A stretch of DNA of 64,000 nt from Rhizaria sp. SCN 62-66. Lineage: Eukaryota; Rhizaria, unplaced. Location: NCBI GenBank assembly GCA_001724265.1, contig MEDY01000027.1, forward strand, positions 62,001-126,000. The letters run 5' to 3'. The notes beneath the pieces are model-generated. The model saw nothing but the letters and a program-made list of their open reading frames with translations, did not search any database and was not told the DNA's origin. Shown in pieces: positions 9,616 to 21,751 of this stretch. A program made the position numbers and the translations under genes. The number at the start of each line of letters is the position of its first letter. The first letter of the stretch is position 1.

Positions 9616-10331
9616 GGTAGAAGCCACCTAAAGATGAGTGTTGTAATTCGCAGAAAGGTTCGAGAAGGTGAGAACAGGCGATGAAACCAAAATAATGGAT
9701 GCCTCGACGAACGAGGTGAGAGTGTTGCGACAATTGCAGCTAGAGGCCATTCGAACGTCAAATTCGTATTTTAAAAATACTCAATATAGTTTCCATAGCG
9801 ACAGTATATATTCAATCTGAAACTCCCCGATAGCCATCTTCTACGACGCATACGCCTTCATTTCAGTCCCGTCCCAACTCGCTCAACGGTCAAAAAGTTT
9901 AGTCGTTTTGGGTCCAAGTCCAAGCACTGTGGCAGTCAAATTTTCAAGTTAAATGTCGTCCAAGATCTCCGTTTCAGTTGATAAAATTCCTACAATTAGG
10001 GTTTATATACATTGTGAGTAACAGTTTTGCTTTTGACAACCCTTATATCTTCTTTTAGTCTGGATATCTCACCTCTATTCGGACGCGCCCCGACTTCGAC
10101 TGACGTCTAAACGTTACTCTACATTGAGCCACAACCTAACGTAACTTCTTCAAAATAGTGTGTGTTAGATGTATTACACTTTTTGATCCCGAACATATCT
10201 CATCTTCATTGCTTGACACAATGTTTCTATCTCGCAGCCGTGTCTCAAAGACACCGAGTTCCATCGTCACCACACACTCATTCCAGCTTCTCTCGCATGG
10301 CCTCGTAACGCAACCGGCCCCTCACTCAGCG
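9616..10331. promoter_or_regulatory. Divergent intergenic region (Dzip1-like gene / disordered 2,370-aa gene)
   Basis: 716 nt of AT-rich DNA between two divergently transcribed start codons, so it must contain both promoters and 5' UTRs. An upstream in-frame ATG for the plus-strand gene lies near 10221. I see no clear TATA box or repeated motif and no RNA gene. Confidence 0.5.
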
Positions 10332-13300
10332 ATGTCGTATCGACCACGCTTGCACAGCGTCTCGCCTGTGCGGTCTGGCGCGGCGGGACTGCCCCCGGGC
10401 GTTGTGCTGCCGCCCCTCACGCCCTCGAAGCACCCGCTGTCGGCGGGCTCCTCGCCGGCCAAGCCGCCCCGGGTCTCGGCCGCACCGCCGCCGCCGCCGC
10501 TGGCGTCGCTGGCACTGTCCCTGGCGGGCGTCTCCTCCGCGGGCGCCGCGTTGGCGCTGCTCGGCAGCCCCGACCCACGCGACCTGTCCGCCCGCGAGGC
10601 CGCGCGCCGTGTCCGCGCGCTGCCCGTGGGCGCCGGCCCCACCTTCGTGTCCGCGCCCGAACCGCTCCCGCGGCCGCCGCTGCCCACCGCGACTGGCTCA
10701 CCCGTCCCGCTGCTCGGGCTTGCGCGCGCGCTGGGACACGCTGAGGCGGACGGCAGCGCCGGCGTCACTGCGGGCACCTCGGCCCGCGCGGTGCTGCTGG
10801 GGCGCCGAGGGCCGGCCTACGCCTTCGAGGTCGCAACGGCCTCCTCTGCGCCCGCCGGCGCGTCCACGGCGTCAGCCTCTGCTGCTGCCGTTGGCGCTGC
10901 AGCTGGAGCTGTCTCCGCTTATACCGCTGCTGCTACTGCAGCAGCTGGGAGCGCGCATGGGGAGCTCGTCAAAATCGCGTCGGCCGCGCCGCTCACGGCC
11001 CGCGAGCGCCACTCAACCGCTCACAGTTACGGTCACTCAGCCGCTCACAGCCACGGTCATTATGCTGTCTACGGTCATGGCAACGGGGCCACGCCGCCCG
11101 CCCAGCTTGCGCCGCTGCCGCCGTCGCCGGCGCGGCCCCCGCTGCCGCTGCCACACACGCACAACGATGCGCAGTTGTCGCTGCCGCTGCCGCTCTTCTC
11201 GCCTGCGCGGCCTGCGCGGCTGCCCGCGGGGTGGGCGCGCGACCGCAGCCGCCTGCGCCTGCTCGCCGACGAGCCCGCGCACCGGCCGGGCCCGCTCGCG
11301 CAGCCGCAGCTACAACAACGAGGTGGGCGGACGGGCGGAAAGGTGAAAGCGTCTGGACACAGTGTCAACACAACATCAGCGGCTGCCGCTTCTGTTGGGA
11401 CTGCTGCGGCCGAGGGCGCTGCTATAGCCTACCTTAACAATGCCGCCCCAGACGCCGGTGTTGGCGCAGAGCGCGCTCCGCCAGACGCCCCGCCTGACGC
11501 TGTGTCAGATGCTGGCTCCGACAGCGGCTCTGATAGCGCGACCGGCGACGGCGACGGCGTCGGCGTCGGTAGCCGCCTAGGGCTTGGGCTTGGCATGAAC
11601 GTCAACGTGAATGTTGTCACGCTCGCGAGGCAGGCGCTGGCCCCGTCGCCGGTGCCCGCGCTTTCGCCCGTGCCGTCGCCGGCACACGCGCTCGCCGACA
11701 CCCCCCGCAGCGGCAGCCACGGCGGCGCGGGCGGCGCGGCGGCGGCCTATGCAGCAGTGCCGCCGGCGGCCAGTCCGCGGCGCAGCCGGCTCAGCCGCGC
11801 GTTCAGCCGCGCCAACGACGACGACGATGACGACGACGACGCGGAGAACAATAGTCGCGGCCACGGCAATAGGTACTCAAACGGCGTGATCCACGGCAAC
11901 GGCTATGTGGACGACAAGCACGGCAGCGGCAATAAGACGGTTGCTGCGGCGTCCACGGCGCACGCGGCCGGCTGCGCTGCTAGCGACGGCGGCGACGCGG
12001 CGGAGGCGTCCCCGGAGTTCATCTCCAGCTCCGATCCCGACGCTGACGCCTACGTAGACGCAGACACAGAAGCAGTCGCTGGCGCGCATCACGTTACAGA
12101 GTCCGACGTGCAGTCAGACGCCGGGTCGTCGGTAATGTCGGTGATGGAGACTGGGAGCTATGCGCCCTCGCTCATCGGCTGGGGCGAGAGCCTCTCTCCG
12201 GGCCCCGCCGCCGCGGCTACCGCTGCTGTTGCGGAGGTGGCGGAGGCTGGGGCGGGGCACGATGCGCACAGCTCGAGTCCAAGCAACAGCCGCAGCATGA
12301 GCCCCAGTCCGCGGGCCGGCCACGGGCCAGGAGGCGGCGCGCCGCGCCAGCGCCAGCAGCGCAAGAACCCGCAGCAGCAACAGCAGCAGCAGCCGCAGAG
12401 TGGGCAGCCGCCGCTAAGCAAGGTACAGCGGCCTTATGTCAGTCCTGTGCCGGTCCCGCATCAGCAGCAACAGCAACCACAGTTGCCAAGTCCGGCGCAC
12501 GGGGACGGGTCGCGCCGGCACACGTCGAGTTCGGCGTCCGCCTCGATTGCCCACTCGCACGCGCAGTCGCATCTACCCTCGCACGTGGGCTCCGGCTCCG
12601 GCTCCGGCTCCGGCACGGGGCTCCCGCCTCTCGCCGCTGCACCGCCGCTCTCGGCAGGCCCCGCGGCCGCTGGCGCGCCCCCGTCCATCGCCAGCTCCGG
12701 CGGCTCCGGGCTTCCCCATGGCCACGCTCACGCTCACGGTCACGCCTACGGCCACGGCCAGGGCTCCGCAAGGGGGCTTGCGCACAGCGGCAGCAACTCG
12801 GCGCTGGGCCCCAGCCCGAGCCCGATCGTGGGCCTGGGCCTCGGCGCCGGTGCCGCCGTGGTCGGCACGCAGCACTCGCACGCGCTCGCGGCGGCGGCGC
12901 TGTCGCGGTCCGGCGCGGCGACGACCACGCCGCGCGCGTCCAAGGCGCGCCGCCTACTCGGGCGCACGGTGCACATGGCCGCCACGCCCACCTCGCGCCG
13001 CGTGGGCCGCAACCTTGTCGCCGCAGCCGCCGCGACGAGCGGCGCGGGCGGCACGGGCCCCTCGGCCTCGCGCGCGCTCGCACGCGCACTCGCGCACGCC
13101 CGCGGCGCCGGCGACGGCGACGGTGACGGCGGCGCGGGTGCGGCAGACCACGCCGACGACGAAGAGGAGGACATTGACGACGGCGACGACTACGTGTACG
13201 CCGAGGCGGACGCCGACGCCGACGCTGACGCGAGCTTTGGCTCGGGAACCACCAAGCTCAGTCGCCGCGTCTCCCTGGGCTTCCCGTCCGAGCACCGCAA

Positions 13301-16300
13301 TGGCTCGCACTCGTCCTTTCCGCCGCTGCCCATGCCGGCCGCGACGGCCCACGCCACCGCGGCTAGCGCGCGCGGCACCACGCTCGGTGCGAGTGTCGGA
13401 GTTGGCGTTGGCGCTGGCATCGGGGCTGGCGGCGACTCGGGCTCGGGCGCGAGCCTGACTGTGGGCTCGGCGCTGCGCACGAGCGGCAACTGTTCGTCCC
13501 CGTCGAGCGGTGCAGTGCGGCCGCAGTTGCTTGCGGCCGGCTTCTCGCTGCCAGGCGTCGAGCACGAGCGCGGGCGCGCCCCGCCGGACACGGGCGCCGG
13601 CGCCGGCGCGAGCGCGGCGCTGGGTTGCATTATCACGCCGCCGTCGCCGCTCTCTGCCGCGTCCTCCGCCGCCGTGGCCTCTGCCTCAGCAACGGGGACT
13701 GGCCGCCACGTCGGCGCGCCGCGGCCCTTCATGCTGCCGCCCTCGGCCGCGCTCGCCGCGGGCGGGCCCGTGGGCCTGATCGCGCTGGGCGACGCCGCGG
13801 GCCGCGCCACGCCGAGCCGCACGCCGGTGCCGCCGCACGCGCAAGCGCACGCGCTCGGGCACGGGCAGTCTGTGGCGGGCACGCCGCGGCGGCTCACGGG
13901 CCTGAGCAGCGGCCACTCGCATGCGCTGCCGCCGTCGCCGATGCAGGGCCCCTCGCCCGCGCCCACGGCGCCGCCCTCGCACTCGCCAGCCGGCGCGGCG
14001 TCGCTGGCCCTACCGGGCGCGGGCGCCGCGGCGGCGCGGGCGCGCGGGGGCCGCCGGTCGCACCGCGGGGCGCAGCACACGCAGCGTGCGCGGCGCATGA
14101 CGGCGTCGCAGTCGACCGAGGTGCTGTTGCGCGTGCGCTCGCCGACGCCCGCGCCGACGCTATCGCCGGCGCTGTCCCCGGCGATGTCGCCCGCGCTGTC
14201 GCCCGCCCTCTCCGCGCAGCCCTCGACGTCGCCGCACGCGGAGCCCGCCGCGGCAGCCCCGCTGCTCGTCAAGGGTCTTGCCGCCAATGCCAGCGTCGCG
14301 AGTCTGATTTCCGTTGCCAGCCACGCTGCGAGCGGGCCTAGAGCCGCCCTCGCGCGGCTCCGCGGCGTCGGCGCCGACGGCGCGAGAGCTGAACCCGCAT
14401 CTCACGGCGGACAGCCCCACGGCGGTCTCGCGCGCGGCAGTGCGGTGCGCGGCAGCGCGGCAGCGACGCGCGACGGCGTGGTCGCGAGCGTGGGCGTGAG
14501 CGGCAGCCACATCTCGCCCACGCATAGCCCGCGCGGCAGCGCACACAGTAGCAGTCCTCGCGCGAGTCGCCGCGGCAGCCTGGCCCACCCCGGGCCGCGC
14601 GCTGTGGCGGGCCCGATCGAGGTCGACGCGTCGGCACTCTCGTTCATGTCCGCTGACGCGGCCGAGGCTTCGCCGTCTGCCGTGTCGGGACTCCGCTTCG
14701 GCTCCGACTCGGGCGGCCCCGGCGACGACGGCCTCGGCGGCTGCGACACGTACCCCGACACGGACACCGTTGCGGGCGCGCACACTGACGGCGACGGCGA
14801 CGCGGCCGAGCGCGGCGTCACCGTGGGCGGCGCAACGTGCGCGCACAGCCACTGTCCGCCGCACTGCTGCGTGCACGCGCGGTGGGCTACGCCAACGCCG
14901 CACGACGCCGCGGCCGCGCAGTCACCCGGCGGCCGCCGCGAGGGCTCGCACGCGCACTCGCACGCGCTGCCCTACGGCCGCACGACGTCGGTCTTCTCGG
15001 CTGACTTGCCGCTGCCCACTGTCGCGCGCGGCGATGCCAGCGAGGCCGGCAGTGCGTGCGCCGGTCCCACAGCGCCTTCCTCGCCCACCGGATCTCTCAA
15101 GCAGGCGCACTCGCGGACGCCGGCACGCGCGCAGCAACAGCAGCAGCTAAAACTGCAGCACGAGAACACAAAGCCATTGACATTGACGCAGAAGCCGCAG
15201 ACGCGCACGCAGGGTCTCGGCGACGCTGTCATTCACATTCACACGGCACCCATTGTTGAGATTGACGTGGCGCGGCTGATGCACGAAACCACTGCAGTTG
15301 AGATGCACGCTGCCCCGAGCCCGCTGCTCAGCGCTGCCGGCGCCAAGGGCCCCACGCCGCCGGACAGCCGTCCCGTGACGGGCGTTGTGTCGCGGTCCGG
15401 CGCACTGGGCGCGGGCGCGAGCGCGGGCGCCGAGAATCTGGAGCTGGCGCTGGAGCAGCAAGTCGAGGCGCGGCTGCGGCAGATCAACTACGCTGTGGCC
15501 GCGGGCACGCCCGCGCTGGCGCCCGGCAGCCCCGCGCACGCGCTGCGGCTGGGCCCAGGCAGCGCGCTGGGCAGCCGCGCGACCTCAGCGTCGGCGGCGC
15601 CCGTGCCTGGCACGGCGTCGGGCCCGCGCTCTTGGAGCGGCTGGGCGGGCGCGCCGGGCGCCGCGGGGGACCGCTCGCCCGCAGACAGCCGCGTGCCGTC
15701 GGCGATGCGGCGCGCGGGGCTCGCCAGCGGCGGCGCGCCGGCCGCGAGCGGCGCACTGGGCCTGCCGCAGACGCCGCACACGCCCAGCGGCCGCGCCGCG
15801 GGTTGGCACGGGCCGGCCGCCGCCGCGGGGATGCCGCTGGGGCCTGGCCGCGGCGGGCTTATCGCGATGCCCTCAGCCGGCGCCGCGGCCGCTGCTGCTG
15901 CTGCCGCCGCAGCCGCCGCGGCCACAAGTGACTCCTCTGTGGGCGACGCCGTGGGCCGCGACCATCACAAGCGGTTCCCCTCGATCCACAGCATCGCGGA
16001 GGCTGAGGGCGACGCCGACGGCGACGGCGCGCGCGCGGCCAGCGGGGCGCGGCGCCGGCGACGGCGCCGGCGCAAAGATAAGGGCGCCGACTGCAGCAAC
16101 AAGGACACATCTGGCGAGCTGTCCCCGGACATGCTCCCGGTGCCACTGTCGCTGTCGATGCCGGCGGCGGGGCACGAGCTGGACGCGGCGACCGTGATGG
16201 GCGCGAGCGGGTCGCCGGACCCCGCGGCCGTCAACACCGGCTCGCTCAGCCCGTTCATCCGCGAGACACGCTCGCTGCTGCAATCGCGCTTCACCGAGCT

Positions 16301-17444
16301 CTCGGCTGAGGGCGCCGGCGCCGTCGCCCGCGCCGCAGGGGCCGCGCGCGGCGCCGGCGCGCCGTCGGGGCTGCTGCCGACGCACACGCCGCTAGCGCGC
16401 CGGCTCACGGCGGACGGCGAGCCGATCTCCGACTCGACCGACGGCGGAGACTCCGGCTATGACTCGCTCTCCGATGACGACAGCGCAGAACACGCGCGTG
16501 ATCAGGCAGCGGCCGCCGCGGCGGCTGCGGCGGCAGCGCTGGAGAGCAACCCGTACGTGACGCGGTTCGGCGGCGAGGCGTACTACATCTCGCCGCGCAT
16601 GGGCTTCTACGCCGAGTACGACTAGGACGATCAGTGTCTGCGCCCCGACACGGCTCAGTCGACGCGCGCAGACCCCGTCGTTGATGTCGCTCTTGCGCTC
16701 GCGCAGCCAGAGTTGCAGTTGCAGGCACAGGCACAACCAGTTGCGCTTAGACTCATGTCTGAGGTTGACATGAGTACGCTATCGTCGAACGCGCACCCCA
16801 TTGCTGCCGATGCTCCAGCTGCTCCCGCGTCCGCTCGCGCGCAGCAGCGCGAACGCATCCCAGGGCCCGCTGCGCAGCTGGCGGCCGCCGAGGACGCGAT
16901 TGCGGCCATGTACGGCACGCCCCTGAACTCGACAGCTGTGGGCAGTTCCGGACCGATGCTCGCGTACTCGGCTCGCGCTGCTCAAAAGAGCCAGAGCCAG
17001 CCAGCCAAGCGCGGCGCAACTGCGTCCGAGGCTGGCGGACGCGTGATTAAGCTCGGCAAGCCTGCACAGCAGCAGCAGCAGCAGCACGGTGAGCCCGGAG
17101 ACTTGACTGTCGCGACCGACCGTGGGCGCTCACCGCCACGGTCCGCTGCCGCGCCCTCAGTCATGGTCACTGGCGCCGGGTTAGGCGGCATGGGCGCGCA
17201 CACCGCAGCGCACAGTGCCGCGGCCCTGGCAACTGCGAAGCAGGCTGCGCGGCATGTGCTCGTTGTGCCGTCTCCTCAACAACCAGTGCAACAGCAACAG
17301 CAGCAGCAACAACGGTTCTCGCTGATGCCCAAGCGGCGCGTTGGCGAGTCCGGGCTTGAAGTGACCGTGATGGGCACGCATGTCGGCAAACCTCCTGCCT
17401 CCTCCAAATCTGGTGACGCTGGTGCTGCAAACAGTAACAAGTGA
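10332..17444 (+). CDS. Large intrinsically disordered Ala/Ser/Gly/His-rich protein with an in-frame TAG (2,371 codons)
   Basis: Open frame from ATG 10332 (MSYRPRLHSVSPVRSG) to TGA 17442-17444. An in-frame ATG near 10221 could extend it by 37 residues, but codon composition there is AT-richer and looks like 5' UTR. The protein is almost wholly low complexity: an Asp run near 11815, Gln runs near 12370 and 17070, His/Gly/Ala stretches (HAHAHGHAYGHG) near 12730, poly-Ala near 15890 and 16510, and many Ser-Pro sites. I recognise no domain. Codon 2098 (16623-16625) is TAG, directly after an ordered-looking stretch (RFGGEAYYISPRMGFYAEYD). The same frame then continues for 272 codons with matching composition. 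If TAG is a stop the product is 2,097 aa. The function is unknown. Confidence 0.75.
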
Positions 17445-17920
17445 AACAAAACTGAAAACGAATGACACACAGCTACTTAATGATCCTTTTTTTGAACTTT
17501 TGAATGTATTGAAGCAGCGAGTCGTCGTGTTAACTCATGAACAATCGAGCGTTGCTGCAAAATAATAACGAAGACAACATACGTACTTTGATAATAATTT
17601 GATTCTTTTGATTCGTGTGCGTGGTGTGCGAGAGATAAACGACTCGTACGAAATAAACTTATTTCATCTTACATTACGGGAACTCACAATCACAACACAC
17701 ACAGACACACATTCCTCCTTTCTAGCTATAAAATAATGCTAATGACCTCCTAATTAAAGTGATAATTAAATTACCTTAGTCGCGCCCCCGCTCAATTGCA
17801 GCCTGCAAGAATAAACCAAGCAGGCAGACACATCACCGACAGCGGGGCTTGGCTTCACTGTCAGTCACTCACGTTGATGTTAGCCGCCGCATTCACTCAC
17901 TTACTCACTCACGGGCAGAC
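17445..17920. other. Convergent AT-rich intergenic region
   Basis: 476 nt between the 3' ends of the disordered-protein gene (+) and the ABCD gene (-). An AATAAA-type motif occurs near 17651 on the plus strand. No gene or RNA is visible; short ORFs lack coding composition. Confidence 0.6.
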
Positions 17921-20795
17921 TTAGTTGGAGGCGGAGAGCTCCTTGATCTTCCAGCCGCCCTCGCCGTCGCCCATGAACTCGAGCTCGAGCTCGTGGAACT
18001 TGCGCAGCGCGGGGCGGTGCGCGATGGAGAAGACAGTGACGCCCATGTCCACCACGGTCTGGTACAGCCGCACCTCGTCCTCGGGGTGCACGGCCGACGT
18101 CGCCTCGTCGATGACGGCGAACAGCGGCTGGTGGAAGAAGACGCGCGCGAAGCCAAGCTTCTGGCGCTCGCCGCCGGAGAGGCGCTGCTCCCACTCCTCG
18201 CAGACCGTGTCCAGGCCCTGCGGCTGGTTCGCGATGACGTTGTCGAGCCCGGCCAGGTGGCACGCGCGCAGCACGGCCTCGTCGTCGGACGCGTCGAAGC
18301 CAGAGCGCACGGGGTACGTCACCTGATCGCGCAGCGTGCCCAGCACCATGTAGGGGCGCTGCGGCAGCCACATAAGCCCGCCCATGGCGCCCTGGCTCTC
18401 CTCGTTCGAGTTGACCGTGTCGGCGGCGGCCGCGGCGGCCGCGGCGGCGGCGTCCTTCTCCTTCTTGTCGGTGAGCAGCGAGGAACGGCGCGTGCTGTTG
18501 CGCGCGCGCTCAGCCTGCGCGAGCGCGTAGGCGGACGCGAAGCCGTGGCCGAGGCCCGACTCGCTGACGCGCTTGGCGGGGCGCGTGATGCGGCCCGCGT
18601 AGAGCGGCCACAGCCCGGCAAGGACGCGGAACAGCGACGTCTTGCCGGCGCCGTTGGGGCCAGTCACGAGGACGGAGCGGCCGCGGCGGATCGAGAGGTT
18701 GAGGTCCTTGAGCAGCACGCGGTACGTGCCGTCCTTGTTCTGGCCAGAGATGGTGACGTCGCTCGCGCCGTGCGCGTCGATCGCCTGCACGTGCGCATCG
18801 GGCGGCAGCACCGTGACGTGGTTGAATGTGATGGCGGGCACCTTGGTGTTGATGTTGATGCAGCCGTGCGCGTCGCACATGATCGACGGCTCGTCGCTCT
18901 CGACCGAGCTGGCGGCCGCGGCGAGCGCGCGCTCGTCCTTGGACACGATCGTGTCCGCGGTCTCAGTCTCGCCGAAAACCGTCACCAGCGGCGCGCCGGC
19001 CTGTGACACGCCGGGCGTGGAAGAGAAGAGCTTCTGCGCGCGGTGGGACTCCTTGGCGGCGTCCTTTTCGACGGCCTCAAGCGCGTTGACGAGGTCGGTG
19101 ATGCGCGAGGTGTAGCCCGCGAGCTCCTGCAGCTCCTTGCCGAGCAGCAGCAGCTCCGAGAAGGAGTTGCCGCAGCGCAGCATGATCTCTTCCGTCGCGC
19201 GGAACTGCGACATGCGCTGCGAGGCGGAGACGTTGGTGGCGAGCAGGAAAGGCACGTGGACGAAGACGCCGCCCGCGAGCATGCCAGAGAACTTGACGAG
19301 GTTGTCGGCGATGGACTTGCGGACACGCTGCAGCGCGTGGCGCGAGCGAGTGTCCATGAGCGCGTTCATACGCTCGTCAACGATGCGGCGCTCCGTGTCG
19401 GCGCCGCGGAGGAAGGCAATCTCCTCGGCGTTTGCGATGATGCGGTGGTGCGCGCGGTGGAAGTCGCCCTCGAGCGAGGCCTCGCGCGCGACCATGGGGC
19501 CCAGCGGCGGCGCCAGCGAGCGGCACGCGACGTTGATCAGCGCGGAGACGGCAAAGAGCATGAGCGGGCGCTTGAAGCCGAGGTCGCGCGAGGCCTCGAA
19601 GAGCGACATGGTGAACTCGAGCATGGGCTTGAACGAGTGACCGTAGAGGAAAGCCACGTTGTCGGAGAAGGCCTGGATGTCGTTGACGATACGCTGGTCG
19701 ATGTTGTCGAGCGTAACGGCGACGTCCGAGGGCGCGGTGCCCGAGGCGCGCTTGAGCACGGTGGCGCGGTAGAAGTTGAGGCCCTTGAGGTACTTGGAGT
19801 GGGCGTAGGCCGTGAGCGAGCGGCGGATGTTGAGAGCGATGAGCGACTCGCAAAAGCGCAGGCCGGAGTTGACCATGATGCCGCCGCCCATCCACATGGA
19901 GAAGTTGACGAGCCAGCGCACCCAGGCCTCCCATGAGGCGCGCGAGATGGCCTGCGTGATGGTGATGACGGAGGCCTTGACGCACGTGATGGTGAGGAAC
20001 GTGCGCATCACGAGCAGGCAGAACTGCACGGCCATGAGCTGCGCCGTGTAGCACGTCGGCGACGGGATGGCGACCTTGAGCAGGCGGTAGAGCTGGTGGA
20101 ACAGTGCCATGCCCGAAGGCACGCGGGGCTTCTTCTTGCTCTTCTCGCGCTCCTTCTCCATCGACGCCGCGGCCTCCTTGACGCGCTGCGCGGCCTCGGC
20201 GGTCTTGGCCGCAATGTCGGCCTCAGTAGCGCCCTTAACGGCCATCGCCGCTGCGGTCGCGCGCGCGATAGCGTTCTTGGCAATGACCTTGTTCTCGGCC
20301 GACTTCTTCATCGCGACGCTACGCAGACGCAGGTACTCGCGCACGCCCAGCGCGCCGAAGCCGCCGACGCTGAGAATCAGGAAGGTCATCAGGAGCTTAT
20401 CGCGGAAGACGATAGAGGCGACGCTCTTGACGGACGCAACGCCGTGGTTGGTCAGGGCCGAGACGACATGGGACCAGGAGAGGATACCGTGACTGGCATT
20501 GTAAATGCCGGTGGTCGACGTAGCTGCAAAGGGAACACGAGGAAAGCATTGAGCGGATAGACAAGAGAGGGAATTGAAGATAAGTGGCAGAATCAACAGC
20601 GTATGATTGAGATGGAAAGACTGTGTGTAATCTTGATAGAGTATGTTGCGTTGACTAGGCGCTGGAAGTGCGATTGCTGACCAGTTCTCGTCGACGACTG
20701 TGACGAAGCGATGCAAAGCGGATGCATGTGGCGAGTTCTATAGATGACGTACCCGAAGAGGAAGCAGGAGGGACCTGCGGCTTCGACAAAGACAT
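17921..20795 (-). CDS. ABCD-subfamily peroxisomal-type ABC half-transporter
   Basis: Exons 20795-20753 and 20523-17921 encode 881 aa, stop TAA (a TGA follows four codons later). Splicing replaces an implausible upstream extension with the start MSLSKPQVPPASSSATSTTG. The order is that of an ABCD half-transporter: an N-terminal hydrophobic segment (LLMTFLILSVGGFGALG), a membrane domain with the family's EAA-like motif at about 377-385 (NAEEIAFLRG), then the nucleotide-binding domain. Walker A is GPNGAGKTS (about 633-641), Q-loop LPQRPYM, signature LSGGERQK (about 795), Walker B FAVIDEATSA (about 817) and H-loop SIAHRP (about 847). Known members dimerise in the peroxisome membrane and import very-long-chain or branched acyl-CoAs; the exact substrate cannot be read here. 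It exceeds the usual 650-750 aa because of Lys/Ala-rich N-terminal sequence and a poly-Ala insert in the NBD between Walker A and the Q-loop. Confidence 0.93.
20524..20752 (-). other. Spliceosomal intron of the ABCD gene (229 nt)
   Basis: On the minus strand it begins GTACGTCAT and ends CCTTTGCAG; phase 1 (G|CT, Ala). Exon 1 is only 43 nt and carries a start codon with 14 complete codons. The intron reads open in frame with exon 2, which hides the true start if splicing is ignored. Confidence 0.75.
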
Positions 20796-21751
20796 CTCAC
20801 CGCCTTTGGACAACCTCTAGGTGTGTCTGTGAAAGGAACAAAATGCACAGAATTAATGCATGCACGGAGGATTGAGAGTGGGGAGGGGGGGCGAACCGGG
20901 CGGCGGAGATAGTAGGCATTAAAAGTCACAGACACGATTGCGAAAAGGAAAATCGAGTACAACAAAGCGTGATATAATCTGATTCAAGCAGCCATGCATG
21001 CTTGTGATCGAGGTGTCGCGAAATCGGACTCAATGCGGAATCGTCTAAAGGGGTCACTCGGTCGACGGCTGTCAGTGGCGCGCTTCTTCTCTCCGCTGGT
21101 TCCGAGAAAATCGAGACCACCACGTCGTCCGCCTTGCTTGGAAGGAGGACCCAACTAACGAGGCGCCAGAGAGCTTGGAACTCCAACTATGCAAAGTAGT
21201 GTGATCTCTTTAAAATTGCGTATGAGAAACAAAAAATACTATTTAATTCCGTGCTTGACTGAGCTCTTTGAGAGTCTTAAAAGACTCGCTTTAATCGGCT
21301 TGCTCGTCAAGGTTTGAGTCGTTGCAGGGTTCTCTTAAACCACACCGTATGCAACGTCATTGCGCTATCTACGAACAACCGTGAAATATTTGGTTCACTG
21401 TGTAGTACTTCTAGTAATATCCTTCGTAACTGTCTTGCAAAGCTTGTTATAGATGTGTGGCGCCTTGAACCATGATCTGTGATGTCATCATGCGCGTGCG
21501 AATGGCCGCGCCTTTTGCTTCCTGGTGTTTACATCTCTATAGATGGCTTCTGCGACTTGATATGACTGAATTTTACGATAGGCCATTAACTCACGGTCTT
21601 ACTTATCCTTTCTTTTGCTTTCCAACCCTTTGTCTTGTTTTGACTACAGACTCCCCACTTCCTTTACACTTCCTCCTTTGGAGCGTTCCTTTTGACTGGT
21701 AACCTTTGTGAAGAGACCGCCGAGTCACTCTCTGCTGCGCAACACTTAACC
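20796..21751. promoter_or_regulatory. Divergent intergenic region (ABCD / amino-acid transporter)
   Basis: About 950 nt separating two divergent start codons. It is AT-rich overall with no ORF of convincing composition. A pyrimidine-rich run ending TTTTGACTACAG at 21649 looks like a 3' splice site, suggesting a 5'-UTR intron for the plus-strand gene; I could not pick its donor. No RNA gene seen. Confidence 0.45.

Noticed and set aside
16545-16625. Intron from GTACGT (16555) to the TAG at 16625 as an explanation for the second in-frame TAG
   Set aside because: At 70-odd nt it is not a multiple of three and would throw the downstream section out of frame; the stretch is GC-rich and encodes an ordered-looking segment.
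20524-20716. Alternative N-terminus for the ABCD protein from the open frame upstream of exon 2 (starting MHRFVTVVDENW)
   Set aside because: It is intron: a GTACGT donor and TTTGCAG acceptor join a better start in frame, and the region is AT-rich.
21472-21702. 76-codon ORF upstream of the amino-acid transporter
   Set aside because: AT-rich composition, no domain, and an acceptor-like splice site inside it; more likely 5' UTR or intron.
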